Assembly: GCF_003013695.1 (NCBI RefSeq)
Contig: NZ_CP027792.1
Span: forward strand, 186,001 to 250,000
DNA length: 64,000 nucleotides
Origin: Pulveribacter suum
GTDB taxonomy: Bacteria; Pseudomonadota; Gammaproteobacteria; Burkholderiales; Burkholderiaceae_C
Direction of reading: 5' to 3'
This document shows positions 1-12,608 of the stretch, piece by piece. The number at the start of each line of letters is the position of its first letter. Position 1 is the first letter of the stretch. The notes under the pieces are model-generated. The model saw nothing but the letters and a program-made list of their open reading frames with translations. It searched no databases and was not told where the DNA came from. The position numbers and the translations under genes are program-made.

Positions 1-1641
1 CATTTTCCGAAGGAGAACGAGCACCACGAATGGAAAGAGTGGCAATCACTGAAATCCAATATTTCCGGCCGTAAGGGCGAGGATCTGGTGTCGTATGTGA
101 GCGCCCTGGCCAACATGGACGGCGGCTGCGTGGTGATTGGCGCGCAGGACAAGACTCTGGCTCCCACGGGCATCCGGGACTTTGCCGACTACACGCTCGA
201 AAACGTAGTCCACCGCGTGCTGGGCAAGACGCCTGGCCTGCCGTCTCTGGGGTTGCAAGTGCAGGAGCTGCGGGCGCGTGACACCGGCGCCGTGGTGTGG
301 CTGGTGCATGTGCCGCGCCATGCTCCGCGGGAACCTGTGTCGGCGCATGACAGAGCTTGGCAGCGCGATGGCGACAGCCTAGTGGAGTTGCGTGAAGACC
401 GGCGCCGCGCCATTTTGGCCGAGCACTTGGCGGGCGAGGACTGGAGCGCCACCGTGGTGCCTGACGCCACGCTGGCCGACCTTGACGAAGCAGCCATTGC
501 CAAGGCACGCGAGAAATTCGCCGAAAAATACCAGCGAGAAACTTGGGCTGCACAGGTGCCGCAGTGGAGCACGGAGAAACTGTTGGACAAGATCGGCCTG
601 GCCATCCATGGGCGCATCACCCGTGCTGGCCTGTTGCTGCTGGGGCGGCGCGAAAGCGCCACGGCGCTGCTGTCGCCGCACCCCGTTGAAATCATCTGGA
701 AGGTGGCGGCCGAGCGGGTCGCGGAACCTTTCCACCCGCCGTTCCTGCTCACCACTACCGATGTGGCGCAGCGCGTGCGCAATCCCAACATCAAGCTCTT
801 TCCACGCAATGAGCTGCTGGCCGTGACCTTGCCGCGCTATGACACCCACACAGTGCTGCTCGAAGGCCTGCACAACTGCCTGGCGCACCAAGACTACGCG
901 CAAGCCGGGCGCATCGTCGTGGAGGAGTCCATCGGTCTGGTGCGCATGATCAATCTGGGCGGGTTCTTCGACGGCCAGCCCGACGAGTACGCAAGCGGTG
1001 CGCGTACACCCGAGCGCTATCGCAATGAGCGCCTGGCCAGGGCCATGGCCGAGGTAGGCATGATCGACAAGGCGGGCTTTGGCATCCACGACATGGTGCT
1101 GGCGCAGCGGCGACGCTTTTTGCCGCTGCCGGACTATGAGGGTTCGTCACCCGCGCGCACGGTGTTCAACGTCTATGGCCAGGAAATCGACGAGAACTAC
1201 AGCCATTGGCTGATGGAGCGCACGGACTTGCCTATCGAGTACGTGCTGTGGCTCGACCGGGTACAGAAAAAGCGCAAGCTCGACGCCGCGCAGGTGGCGC
1301 AACTGCGGCGCGCTGGTCTGATCGAGGGACGCAGCCCCCGGCTGCACATTTCCGCCAAGCTGGCGGTGGCACTGGGTCAGGAAGTGGAGTATCTGGACCA
1401 CAAGGGGCTCGATGCCAGGCACTACAAAGCCCTGGTGCTGGATCTGCTGGCTCTGGGCGCGCAGCGGCGCGTGAAGATCAACGCCATGCTGCTGTCCAAG
1501 CTGCCCGCTTCGATTGCTTCGGAGCACAGTCGCAAGGCTTACATCAAAAACCTGTTGCAGGACATGGTGCGCGAGGGCTCGATCGAGAACGCGGGCGGTT
1601 CCACGAATGCGGCGTTGTGGCGCCTGAGGGGGGAAGATTAG
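1..1641 (+). CDS. AlbA_2 / RecG-like ATP-binding protein, 5' end outside window
   Basis: The frame is open from base 1, so the true start lies left of the window; the GTG at 88 is internal. The first visible residues (SLKSNISGRKGEDLVSYVSA, then NMDGG and VVIGA) match the nucleic-acid-binding AlbA_2 (Schlafen-type) fold. Further on, HNCLAHQDY, VRMINLGG, NERLARAMAEVGMIDKAGFGI match the HATPase_c_4 region of RecG-related regulators, followed by a winged-helix-like C-terminus. The family is annotated as putative transcriptional regulators or helicase-related ATPases and is common in phage-defence islands. It lies directly upstream of a type III restriction-like helicase, suggesting one functional module. 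The exact activity is not established. Domain family is fairly sure, role is inference. Confidence 0.8.
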   Translation, partial: HFPKENEHHEWKEWQSLKSNISGRKGEDLVSYVSALANMDGGCVVIGAQDKTLAPTGIRDFADYTLENVVHRVLGKTPGLPSLGLQVQELRARDTGAVVWLVHVPRHAPREPVSAHDRAWQRDGDSLVELREDRRRAILAEHLAGEDWSATVVPDATLADLDEAAIAKAREKFAEKYQRETWAAQVPQWSTEKLLDKIGLAIHGRITRAGLLLLGRRESATALLSPHPVEIIWKVAAERVAEPFHPPFLLTTTDVAQRVRNPNIKLFPRNELLAVTLPRYDTHTVLLEGLHNCLAHQDYAQAGRIVVEESIGLVRMINLGGFFDGQPDEYASGARTPERYRNERLARAMAEVGMIDKAGFGIHDMVLAQRRRFLPLPDYEGSSPARTVFNVYGQEIDENYSHWLMERTDLPIEYVLWLDRVQKKRKLDAAQVAQLRRAGLIEGRSPRLHISAKLAVALGQEVEYLDHKGLDARHYKALVLDLLALGAQRRVKINAMLLSKLPASIASEHSRKAYIKNLLQDMVREGSIENAGGSTNAALWRLRGED

Positions 1642-1757
1642 CCAATGAAGCCAATGCTTGAGCCAATGCTGCCTCTGGAAATCAATATGAATCAACAGCT
1701 TGCATTGGCTTATTGGCTAAAAATCGAAAAAATTTGCGCCAATCCAAGCCAATCCCC
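1640..1757. promoter_or_regulatory. GCCAAT-rich stem-loop between the ATPase and helicase genes
   Basis: Seven copies of GCCAAT or its complement ATTGGC occur within about 115 bp (near 1641, 1650, 1662, 1704, 1712, 1738 and 1748). Bases 1640-1657 and 1702-1718 are inverted repeats that pair over 17 positions with one bulge, leaving a 44-nt loop. The first copy overlaps the stop codon of the upstream gene. The segment is more AT-rich than its surroundings. It could be an operator, a transcript-stabilising hairpin or an attenuator; nothing in the sequence decides between these. Confidence 0.5.
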
Positions 1758-4442
1758 ATGAGCCCTATCACCCTCAAGTCCTACCAGGAGCAAGCGCTCA
1801 AAGCGCTGTCCGACTACGCCCAGGCCGCCCGGGTGCAGGGCGCGGCGCACGCATTTGCCGCCCAGGCCGGGCGTGCGTACCAGGCCGGCGCCTTCGGCTC
1901 GGTGCCCTGCGTGTGCCTGCGCATCCCCACCGGCGGCGGCAAGACGGTGCTGGCGGCGCACGCCGTGCCGCTGCTGGCGCGCGACTGGATGGGGCAGGAC
2001 GCCCCCGTGGCGCTGTGGCTGGTGCCCAGCGACGCGATCCGCACGCAGACGATGCACAGCCTGCAGACGCCCGGCCACCCCTATCGGGCCGCGCTGGTGG
2101 CGGCCTATGGCGAAGGGCTGCGGGTGTGTGCGCTGGAGGATGTGGCGCAGATCGCCCCGCCGGACTGGGGGCGCACCGCCGTGGTTGTGGTGGCCACCAT
2201 CCAGAGCTTTCGCGTCGAGGACGCGGGGCAGCGCAACGTCTACAGCTTCTCCGAAAGTTTCGAGCGCCACTTCAAGGGTGTGCCGGAGCGCGCGCTGGCG
2301 CCGCTGCGTGCGCTGCCCGACGCCCTGGTCACGCCCGAGGACGCGGCGCGCGACGCGACCGGCGTGCTGGCAGGCTTCGTCGATCAGCCGCGCTGGAGCC
2401 TGGCCAACTGGTTGGCGCTGCAGCAGCCGCTGGTGATCGTGGACGAGGCGCACAATGCCAAGACCGACAAGAGCTTCACCGCCCTGCAGCGCCTGAATCC
2501 GAGCTTCATCCTGGAGCTGACGGCCACGCCCCTGCCCGCGCAGACCAATGTGCTCTACCACGTCAGCGCACAGGAGCTCGCGGCCGAGGACATGATCAAG
2601 CTGCCCATCGTGCTGGCCGAGCACGCCGAGGGCTGGCCCGCCGCGGTATTCGCCGCCGTGCAGACGCGGCGTGAACTCGAGGCCGAGGCACTGAAGGACG
2701 AGGCCGCCGGCGCGGGCTACGTGCGCCCCATCGTCCTGTTCCAGGCGCACAACGCGGGCGAGGAAATGCCACCCGACAAGCTGCGCGACTATCTGGTGCA
2801 GGAGTTGAACCTGCCCGCGCACCATATCGTGGTGGCGACGGGCAAGGAGCGCGGGCTGGACGACATCCGCTTAGCCGCGCGCGATTGCCCGGTGCGATAC
2901 GTGATCACCGTGCAGGCCCTGCGCGAGGGCTGGGACTGCCCGTTTGCCTACGTGCTGTGCAGCCTGCAAAAGCTCAGCAGCGCCACGGCGGTCGAGCAGC
3001 TGCTGGGGCGCGTGCTACGTATGCCGTATGCGGTGCGGCGCGGCCGCGAGGCGCTCAACCGCGCCTACGCCCATGTGTGCGCGGCCTCGTTCTCGCAGGC
3101 GGCGCACGCGCTGGCGGACCGGCTCATCGGGCACATGGGCTTCGAGGCGCTGGACGTGGCCAGCATGCTGGCCGCGCCCGCCAGCCTGCCGTTGTGGGAG
3201 GGATTGGAGCTAAATCAGCCCGCGGATCGCGCCCAGCAAGCGCTGGTAGCTACTATTTTTGAAGCAATTGCGCCCACGCCGGAATTGCTGGCCCAACCCG
3301 GCGTGCAGGCCCTGCCGCAAGGTGCTGGCCTGCGCGTGGTGGCGCATATCGACCAGGACACCGAAACCCTGCTGCTGGCTCAGGTGCGCGGCGCGAAGAA
3401 GCAGGAGCAGTTGCGCCAGCAGGTGGCACAGCACAACGCGCTGGCGGCCGCGCAGGCGGCGCCCGCCACGCACGGAGCGGCCTTTGCGCCCGTGCCTCGC
3501 CTGGCCTACCGGACCGATGCGCAGGCCCCGCTGTGGCCGCTGGAGCGCGAAGCGGTGCTGGAGGCGGTCGAGGTCGACTGGCTCTCACCTCACGCCGTGC
3601 AGCTGCCCGGGTTTCACACCGCGCAGGAGCCTGACCTGTTCGAGATCGGGCTGGAGCGCCAGCGTGTGACCCTACGCCTGGCCGATGGGGCGCAGATGCC
3701 CATGGACTGGCATAGCACCAGCATCGACGCGCAGACCCTGGTCGGCTGGCTGGACCAGTCCCTTTTCAAGCAGCTTGCGGATCTGACACAAAGCCAGCGC
3801 CGCGCCTACCTCACGGCCGTGGTCAACCACCAGCTGCACGCCTGCAACGTGCCGCTGGTGGCATTGGCGCAGGGACGCTTCCGCCTGGCGCGAGCCATCG
3901 AGTACCACGCCGCCGAGCTGCGCCAAAGCGCGGCGCAACGTGCCTTCCGGCAAAAGGTGCTGGGTGAGGGCACTGCCAGAGGGGCCTGGGTGGTGGAGCC
4001 CGACTGGTCGCACCCGCATGTGTTCGAGCCCGGCCGCTATCCGGCGCCCGCGGCCACGCGCTATACCGGGCGCTACCGTTTCGCCAGGCACTACTTTCCG
4101 GTGCTGGCTGACCTGAAGGGCAGTGGGGAGGAATTCACCTGCGCCCAGCTCATCGATCGCCATCCACGCGTGCGCCACTGGGTGCGCAATCTGGACACCG
4201 CCCCCGGCGGCTTTGCGCTGCCGACCTCGCGCGGGCGCTTTTTTGCCGACTTCGTTGCCGAGCTGACGGACGGCCGCGTGGCGCTGCTGGAATTCAAGGG
4301 TGCGCACCTGCAAAGCGACCCCTACGAAATCGAGAAGCGCCAGGTCGGGCAATTGTGGGCGCGCGCCAGCGACCGGCGCGCGGTTTTCGGCTGGCTGACC
4401 TTTGATGGCTTGGCGCAGCAGCTGGACGCCGCGCTGGCATGA
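1758..4442 (+). CDS. Type III restriction-like DEAD/DEAH helicase with C-terminal nuclease-like domain
   Basis: A superfamily 2 helicase of 894 residues. Motif I is PTGGGKT near residue 55, motif II is VDEAH, motif III is LTATP, and motif VI is QLLGRVLR. This order and the spacing before motif VI are typical of type III restriction Res subunits and related proteins. The C-terminus has ADFVAELTDGRVALLEFKG, a D-x(n)-E-x-K arrangement compatible with a PD-(D/E)XK nuclease. I chose ATG 1758; a TTG at 1713 would add 15 lysine-rich residues encoded inside the upstream stem-loop. The stop overlaps the next start (ATGA). It lies 116 bp after the AlbA_2 gene. No methyltransferase is visible; if present it would be left of the window. 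It also contains a resident repeat element near 3207-3270. Confidence 0.85.
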   Translation: MSPITLKSYQEQALKALSDYAQAARVQGAAHAFAAQAGRAYQAGAFGSVPCVCLRIPTGGGKTVLAAHAVPLLARDWMGQDAPVALWLVPSDAIRTQTMHSLQTPGHPYRAALVAAYGEGLRVCALEDVAQIAPPDWGRTAVVVVATIQSFRVEDAGQRNVYSFSESFERHFKGVPERALAPLRALPDALVTPEDAARDATGVLAGFVDQPRWSLANWLALQQPLVIVDEAHNAKTDKSFTALQRLNPSFILELTATPLPAQTNVLYHVSAQELAAEDMIKLPIVLAEHAEGWPAAVFAAVQTRRELEAEALKDEAAGAGYVRPIVLFQAHNAGEEMPPDKLRDYLVQELNLPAHHIVVATGKERGLDDIRLAARDCPVRYVITVQALREGWDCPFAYVLCSLQKLSSATAVEQLLGRVLRMPYAVRRGREALNRAYAHVCAASFSQAAHALADRLIGHMGFEALDVASMLAAPASLPLWEGLELNQPADRAQQALVATIFEAIAPTPELLAQPGVQALPQGAGLRVVAHIDQDTETLLLAQVRGAKKQEQLRQQVAQHNALAAAQAAPATHGAAFAPVPRLAYRTDAQAPLWPLEREAVLEAVEVDWLSPHAVQLPGFHTAQEPDLFEIGLERQRVTLRLADGAQMPMDWHSTSIDAQTLVGWLDQSLFKQLADLTQSQRRAYLTAVVNHQLHACNVPLVALAQGRFRLARAIEYHAAELRQSAAQRAFRQKVLGEGTARGAWVVEPDWSHPHVFEPGRYPAPAATRYTGRYRFARHYFPVLADLKGSGEEFTCAQLIDRHPRVRHWVRNLDTAPGGFALPTSRGRFFADFVAELTDGRVALLEFKGAHLQSDPYEIEKRQVGQLWARASDRRAVFGWLTFDGLAQQLDAALA
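3207..3270 (-). repeat. Interspersed repeat inside the helicase gene
   Basis: Read on the minus strand this has the family pattern: an A-rich edge, TAGTAGCTACCAGCGCTTG, a variable loop, then GGGCTGATTTAGC. It stays in frame and encodes about 20 residues after LWEGLEL, between helicase motif VI and the C-terminal part. Confidence 0.65.
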
Positions 4443-5980
4443 GCGAACCCGCGGCGCGGACCGCTCCTCGCCCCCTCGATGTCGCCCTGCTCACCAGCGT
4501 CTTCGTCATCGCCGCCTGCGGCCTGCTGTACGAGCTGGCGGCCGGGGCGCTGGCGTCGTACCTGCTGGGCGATTCGGTGCTGCAGTTCTCCACCATCATC
4601 GGCACCTACCTGTTCGCCATGGGTGTGGGCTCGTGGCTGTCGCGCTATTTCGAGCGGCAGCTGCCGGCGCATTTCCTGCGCATCGAGCTGCTGGTGGCGC
4701 TCATCGGCGGCTCGCTGCCGGCCGTGCTGTTCCTGGCCAACGCCTACGTGCCCGGGGCGTTTCGCGTGCTGCTGTACGGCATGGTGCTGCTGGTGGGCAC
4801 GCTGGTGGGGCTGGAGATCCCGCTGGTCATGCGCATCCTGAAGCGCAACGTGCAGCTGAAAGACCTGGTCAGCCAGGTGCTCACCTTCGACTACCTCGGG
4901 GCGCTGGCGGTGTCGCTGGCGTTTCCGCTGCTGCTGGTGCCGCAGCTGGGCCTGGTGCGCACGGGGCTGCTGTTCGGCTTCATGAACGCGGCCGTGGCCG
5001 TGTGGGCGCTGTGGCTGTTTCGCCATGAGCTGCGGCGCTTCGGCGCGCACGCGCTGGCCTGCGCGGCGGTGCTGCTGGCGCTGGGTGCGGGGCTGATCGG
5101 CGCCGAGCACATCACGCGCTTTGCCGAGGACAAGTTCTACCAGGACCGCATCGTCGCCAGCCACAGCTCGCCCTACCAGCGCATCGTGCTCACCCAGGGG
5201 CGCCTGGGCCTGCGGCTGTACCTGAACGGCAACCTGCAGTTCGCCGAGAGTGACGAATACCGCTATCACGAGGCGCTGGTGCACCCGGCCATGGCCGCGC
5301 ACGGCGCGCCCAGGCGCGTGGCGGTGCTGGGCGGGGGCGACGGCATGGCGGTGCGCGAGATCCTGAAATACCCCTCGGTCGAATCCGTCACGCTGGTCGA
5401 GCTGGACCCGGCCATGACGCGGCTGTTTTCCGAGCACCCGCAGCTGCGCCGCCTGAACGCAGGCGCCCTGCACGATGCGCGCGTGCAGGTGGTCAACGAA
5501 GACGCCTTCCAGTGGCTGCAGCGCCCCGATGTGGCGCCGTTCGACGTGATCGTGGTGGACTTCCCCGACCCGACCAACTTCGCCATCGGCAAGCTCTACA
5601 CCAACAGCTTCTATGCCCTGCTGGACCAGCACCTGGCCGCCAGCGGCTACGCGGTGGTGCAGACCACCTCGCCGCTGATCGCGCGCAAGAGCTTCTGGAC
5701 GGTGGTGGCCACCCTCGAATCGGTGGGCCTGGGCGTCACGCCTTACCACGCGCACGTGCCCAGCTTTGGCGAATGGGGCTTCGTCATCGCCGGCCGCCGG
5801 CCCTGGCGGCTGCCCCCGGCGCTGCCGGCAAACCTGCGCTTCCTCGACCTGGCCTCCGTCGCGCCCCTGACGGACTTTCCGCGCGACATGGCGCGCGTGC
5901 CCGCTGAGGTCAACCGCCTGTCCAACCAGGTGCTGGTGCACACCTATGAGCAGGAATGGGGCCGCGTGCTGGCGCATTGA
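4439..5980 (+). CDS. Membrane-anchored spermidine synthase-like aminopropyltransferase
   Basis: The first half of this 513-residue protein consists of about seven hydrophobic segments (residues about 15-225). The second half is a class I methyltransferase-like spermidine synthase domain with GGGDGMAVREIL, VELDPAM and VVDFPDPTNFAIGKLYT. Soluble SpeE transfers aminopropyl groups from decarboxylated AdoMet to putrescine; the substrate of the membrane-fused form is uncertain. The start ATG overlaps the helicase stop by 4 nt, so the two may be co-translated. A flavin amine oxidase is encoded downstream; membrane spermidine-synthase-like genes are often found near such oxidases. No adjacent S-adenosylmethionine decarboxylase is visible. 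Confidence 0.85.
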   Translation: MSEPAARTAPRPLDVALLTSVFVIAACGLLYELAAGALASYLLGDSVLQFSTIIGTYLFAMGVGSWLSRYFERQLPAHFLRIELLVALIGGSLPAVLFLANAYVPGAFRVLLYGMVLLVGTLVGLEIPLVMRILKRNVQLKDLVSQVLTFDYLGALAVSLAFPLLLVPQLGLVRTGLLFGFMNAAVAVWALWLFRHELRRFGAHALACAAVLLALGAGLIGAEHITRFAEDKFYQDRIVASHSSPYQRIVLTQGRLGLRLYLNGNLQFAESDEYRYHEALVHPAMAAHGAPRRVAVLGGGDGMAVREILKYPSVESVTLVELDPAMTRLFSEHPQLRRLNAGALHDARVQVVNEDAFQWLQRPDVAPFDVIVVDFPDPTNFAIGKLYTNSFYALLDQHLAASGYAVVQTTSPLIARKSFWTVVATLESVGLGVTPYHAHVPSFGEWGFVIAGRRPWRLPPALPANLRFLDLASVAPLTDFPRDMARVPAEVNRLSNQVLVHTYEQEWGRVLAH

Positions 5981-6008
5981 CCGCGAATATGTAACTTTGT
6001 TTCAGGTG

Positions 6009-6048
6009 ATTCACAATGCAACCGATATACCGGTCTGCATTGGTGAAT
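6009..6048 (+). promoter_or_regulatory. Long hairpin covering the ribosome binding site of the MHYT kinase gene
   Basis: ATTCACAATGCA (6009-6020) pairs with TGCATTGGTGAAT (6036-6048) with one bulge, and inside it ACCG (6021-6024) pairs with CGGT (6031-6034). The stem totals about 16 bp with a 6-nt loop. The only Shine-Dalgarno-like sequence, GGTGA at 6042-6046, six bases before ATG 6053, lies in the right arm. The structure could hide the ribosome binding site, or the DNA palindrome could be a regulator site. Confidence 0.55.
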
Positions 6049-6052
6049 TTTC

Positions 6053-9775
<3,723 letters not shown>

Positions 9776-9796
9776 CAAGACCACAGGCCCACCCCG

Positions 9797-10789
9797 ATGA
9801 CCCCCGCCGAAGACCACCGCCCGCGCCTGCTGCTCGTCGATGACGAGCCCACCAACCTGCACGTGCTGCGCCACGTGCTGGAGGACGACTACCGCCTGCT
9901 GTTCGCCACCGACGGCGAGCGCGCCCTGGCCATTGCCCGCCAGCAGCAGCCCGAGCTGATCGTGCTGGACGTGATGATGCCCGGCATGGACGGCTATGCC
10001 GTGTGCGCGCAATTGCGCGCGCAGCCCGAGACGGCGGCCATCCCCGTCATCTTCGTCACCGCCCTGGCCGACGTGCAGGACGAGACCCGCGGCTTCGAGG
10101 CCGGCTGCGTGGACTACATCGCCAAGCCCATCAGCGCCCCGGTGGTGCGCGCGCGCGTGCGCACCCACCTGTCGCTGGTGCGCCTGCAGGAGCTGCGCGA
10201 CACCCGGCTGCACGTGGTGCAGCGCCTGGCGCGCGCGGCCGAGTTCAAGGACAACGAGACCGGCATGCACGTGGTGCGCATGAGCCACTTCGCGCACCGC
10301 CTGGCCCTGGCGCTGGGCCACGCAGGCAGCTGGGCCGACGACCTGCTGCACGCCGCGCCCATGCACGACGTGGGCAAGATCGGCATCCCCGACGCCGTGC
10401 TGCGCAAGCCCGGCCCGCTGGACGCCGTCGAGTGGACGCTGATGCGCCGCCACCCCGAGTTCGGCGCCGAGATCATCGGCGAGCACGCTGGCGGCATGCT
10501 GCGCATGGCGCACACCATCGCCCTCACGCACCACGAAAAATGGGACGGCAGCGGCTACCCCCACGGCCTGGCGGGCGAGGCGATTGCGCCGGAGGGGCGC
10601 ATCGTGGCGATTGCCGACGTGTTCGACGCGCTGACCACCCGCCGGCCCTACAAGGAGCCCTGGAGCGTGGAGGCCGCCGCCGCCCACCTGCGCGAGCAGT
10701 CGGGGCGACATTTCGATCCGGTGATGGTGGACGCCTTCATCCGCGAGCTGCCCGCCATGCAGGAGATCATGGCGCGCTGGCCCGACTGA
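9797..10789 (+). CDS. HD-GYP response regulator, c-di-GMP phosphodiesterase (RpfG type)
   Basis: A receiver domain (residues 9-125; LLLVDDEP, phospho-acceptor D58 in [12 protein letters not shown]110) precedes an HD-GYP domain at about 140-325. The catalytic HD pair is H190-D191 in MHDVGKIG, and the diagnostic [11 protein letters not shown] occurs at 245-255, followed by [21 protein letters not shown] proteins hydrolyse c-di-GMP to pGpG or GMP. All motif residues expected for activity are present. The gene follows the hybrid kinase by 22 nt, so the two probably form an operon and a phosphorelay. Low c-di-GMP would be expected to reduce BcsA-driven cellulose synthesis. Confidence 0.93.
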   Translation: MTPAEDHRPRLLLVDDEPTNLHVLRHVLEDDYRLLFATDGERALAIARQQQPELIVLDVMMPGMDGYAVCAQLRAQPETAAIPVIFVTALADVQDETRGFEAGCVDYIAKPISAPVVRARVRTHLSLVRLQELRDTRLHVVQRLARAAEFKDNETGMHVVRMSHFAHRLALALGHAGSWADDLLHAAPMHDVGKIGIPDAVLRKPGPLDAVEWTLMRRHPEFGAEIIGEHAGGMLRMAHTIALTHHEKWDGSGYPHGLAGEAIAPEGRIVAIADVFDALTTRRPYKEPWSVEAAAAHLREQSGRHFDPVMVDAFIRELPAMQEIMARWPD

Positions 10790-10810
10790 AGCGCCCCGAC
10801 AATCGCCCGC

Positions 10811-12529
10811 ATGGGAGAAACCTCACGGCGCGCCTGGCTGACGCATGCCGGCGCCGGCGTGCTGGCGGCCGCCGGCCTGCCCGGCTGCGCGCCGGCGCCC
10901 GCTGCCCTGCCCCCAGGCGCCTTTGCCGGCATCGACATGGAGCGCGGCCACGCACTGCGCGAGCGCCTGGAGCGCGCGGGCGGCGCGGCGCAACCTGACG
11001 TGCTGCGCCGCGCGCAGGTGGTGGTGGCCGGCGCCGGCGTGGCCGGCCTGGCCGCCGCACGGGCGCTGCGCCTGGGCCGCGTGCAGGACGTGGCGGTGCT
11101 GGAGCTGGAGGATGCCGCTGGCGGCAACAGCCGCGCCGGACGCGTGCAGGGCCTGGCCTGCCCCCTGGGCGCGCACTACCTGCCGGTGCCGGGCGAGGCC
11201 GCCACCGAAGTGCAGGACCTGCTGGAAGAACTCGGCCTGCGCCAGCGCATCGCCGGCCGCTGGCGCTACGGCGGCGAGGACGGCCGCCACCTGGTGCACA
11301 GCCCGCAGGAGCGCCTGTTCCTGCACGGCCACTGGCAGGAAGGCCTGCTGCCCATGGCGGACGTGCCGCCTGCCACGCTGGCGCAGTACCGGCGCTTTGG
11401 CCAGCGCGTGGCCGAGCTGTCGCGCGCCGCGCCGTTTGCCATGCCGGCTTTCAAAAATTGGAATCCAAAACAGCCCCTGGCGCCCGTCCATCAAGCGCTG
11501 GACGCTATGGTTTTTGATGAATGGCTGGCGCGCGAGGGGCTGGATGACGCCTACCTGCGCTGGTACCTGGACTACTGCTGCCGCGACGACTACGGCGCCG
11601 GCAGCGCGCGCGTCTCGGCCTGGGCGGGCATCCACTACTTCGCCAGCCGGCACGGCTTTGCCGCGCCGGGCGACGAGGCAGCGGACGACGGCGGCATCCT
11701 CACCTGGCCCGAGGGCAACGGCTGGCTCACGCAGCAGCTGGCGCAGCCGCTGGCCGCGGCCGGGCAGCTGTTCACCGGCCGCGGCGTGCTGCGCATCGCC
11801 GAAGGGCGCCACGGCGTGGAGGTGGATGCGCTGGACTGGGCCAGCGGCCGCGTCGAGCGCTGGCAGGCCGAGCGCTGCATCGTCGCCCTGCCGGCCTTCA
11901 TGGCCGCGCGCGTGGTGCAGGCGGGCGCGCCGGCCTTCCTGGCGCAGGCCGCGCAGCGCCTGCAGTGGGCGCCCTGGCTGGTGGCCAACATCCACATCGA
12001 CCGCCCCCTGACGGACGTGCCCGGCGCCGCCCCGGCCTGGGACAACGTGCTCTACGGCGACGCCGTGCCCGGCGGCGTGGGCTATGTGGACGCCGGCCAC
12101 CAGCGCCTGGCAGGCAGCGCGCTGCTGGCCAGCCCCACGGTGCTCACCTACTACCAGGCGCTGGGCGACGTGCCCGGCGCGCGTGCGCAATTGGCGCGCG
12201 CGCCGTGGACGCACTGGGCCGCGCCCATCCTCTCGTCGCTGGCCAGCGCCCACCCCGACCTGCCCGCGCGCGCCACCCGCATGGAGCTCACGCGCTACGG
12301 CCACGCCATGTCGGTGCCCGTGCCGGGCACGCAGCAATTTTTGAGCCAAATCGGGCTCCAGCGCCCGTCCCTCAAGCGCCAGCAGCTATCAAATGGAGAG
12401 CGAACCGCCGTCTTGCCGCCGCCAGGCACGCAGCGCCTGCTGCTGGCCCACGCCGACTGGTCGGGCTACTCGGTGTTCGAGGAAGCCTTCACGCGCGGGC
12501 ACCACGCGGGGCTGGCCGCCGCGGCCTGA
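10811..12529 (+). CDS. FAD-dependent amine oxidase-like protein, exported
   Basis: The N-terminus (TSRRAWLTHAGAGVLAAAG, then LPGC) combines a twin-arginine-like motif with a lipobox-like cysteine, so export by Tat and possibly lipidation is likely. The FAD-binding GxGxxG is VVVAGAGVAGLAAARAL near residue 75, followed by LELEDAAGGNSR. The C-terminal WSGYSVFEEAFTRG segment fits flavin amine oxidases that close the FAD site. At 572 residues it is somewhat long. Two repeat elements lie inside the frame, at about residues 213-237 and 509-531, and account for part of the extra length. It follows the HD-GYP gene by 21 nt. It could act on polyamines with the nearby spermidine-synthase-like protein, but substrate is inference. 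Confidence 0.82.
   Translation: MGETSRRAWLTHAGAGVLAAAGLPGCAPAPAALPPGAFAGIDMERGHALRERLERAGGAAQPDVLRRAQVVVAGAGVAGLAAARALRLGRVQDVAVLELEDAAGGNSRAGRVQGLACPLGAHYLPVPGEAATEVQDLLEELGLRQRIAGRWRYGGEDGRHLVHSPQERLFLHGHWQEGLLPMADVPPATLAQYRRFGQRVAELSRAAPFAMPAFKNWNPKQPLAPVHQALDAMVFDEWLAREGLDDAYLRWYLDYCCRDDYGAGSARVSAWAGIHYFASRHGFAAPGDEAADDGGILTWPEGNGWLTQQLAQPLAAAGQLFTGRGVLRIAEGRHGVEVDALDWASGRVERWQAERCIVALPAFMAARVVQAGAPAFLAQAAQRLQWAPWLVANIHIDRPLTDVPGAAPAWDNVLYGDAVPGGVGYVDAGHQRLAGSALLASPTVLTYYQALGDVPGARAQLARAPWTHWAAPILSSLASAHPDLPARATRMELTRYGHAMSVPVPGTQQFLSQIGLQRPSLKRQQLSNGERTAVLPPPGTQRLLLAHADWSGYSVFEEAFTRGHHAGLAAAA
11448..11520 (-). repeat. Interspersed repeat, first copy inside the amine oxidase gene
   Basis: On the minus strand it reads CAAAAACCATAGCGTCCAGC then GCTTGATGGACGGGCGCCAGGG and ends GGATTCCAATTTTTG. 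It is AT-rich against the surrounding GC-rich gene and encodes residues FKNWNPKQPLAPVHQALDAM without breaking the frame. Confidence 0.7.
12336..12396 (-). repeat. Interspersed repeat, second copy inside the amine oxidase gene
   Basis: On the minus strand: TTTGATAGCTGCTGGCGCTT, then GAGGGACGGGCGCTGGAGCC, then CGATTTGGCTCAAAAATTG. This is one of the best matches to the family consensus. It encodes FLSQIGLQRPSLKRQQLSNG in frame, shortly before the C-terminal FAD-contacting motif. Confidence 0.75.
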
Positions 12530-12608
12530 GCGCCTGCCAGCACCCCCCGAGCCACGTCGCGCCGTCCGCCGACGCGCCAGCCGCGCCGCCCGCCCGCACA
12601 ATGCCGCG

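Noticed and set aside
1713..1757. Upstream TTG start for the helicase
   Set aside because: It lies inside the ATTGGC stem-loop, has no ribosome binding site and adds residues unlike the family's N-terminus.
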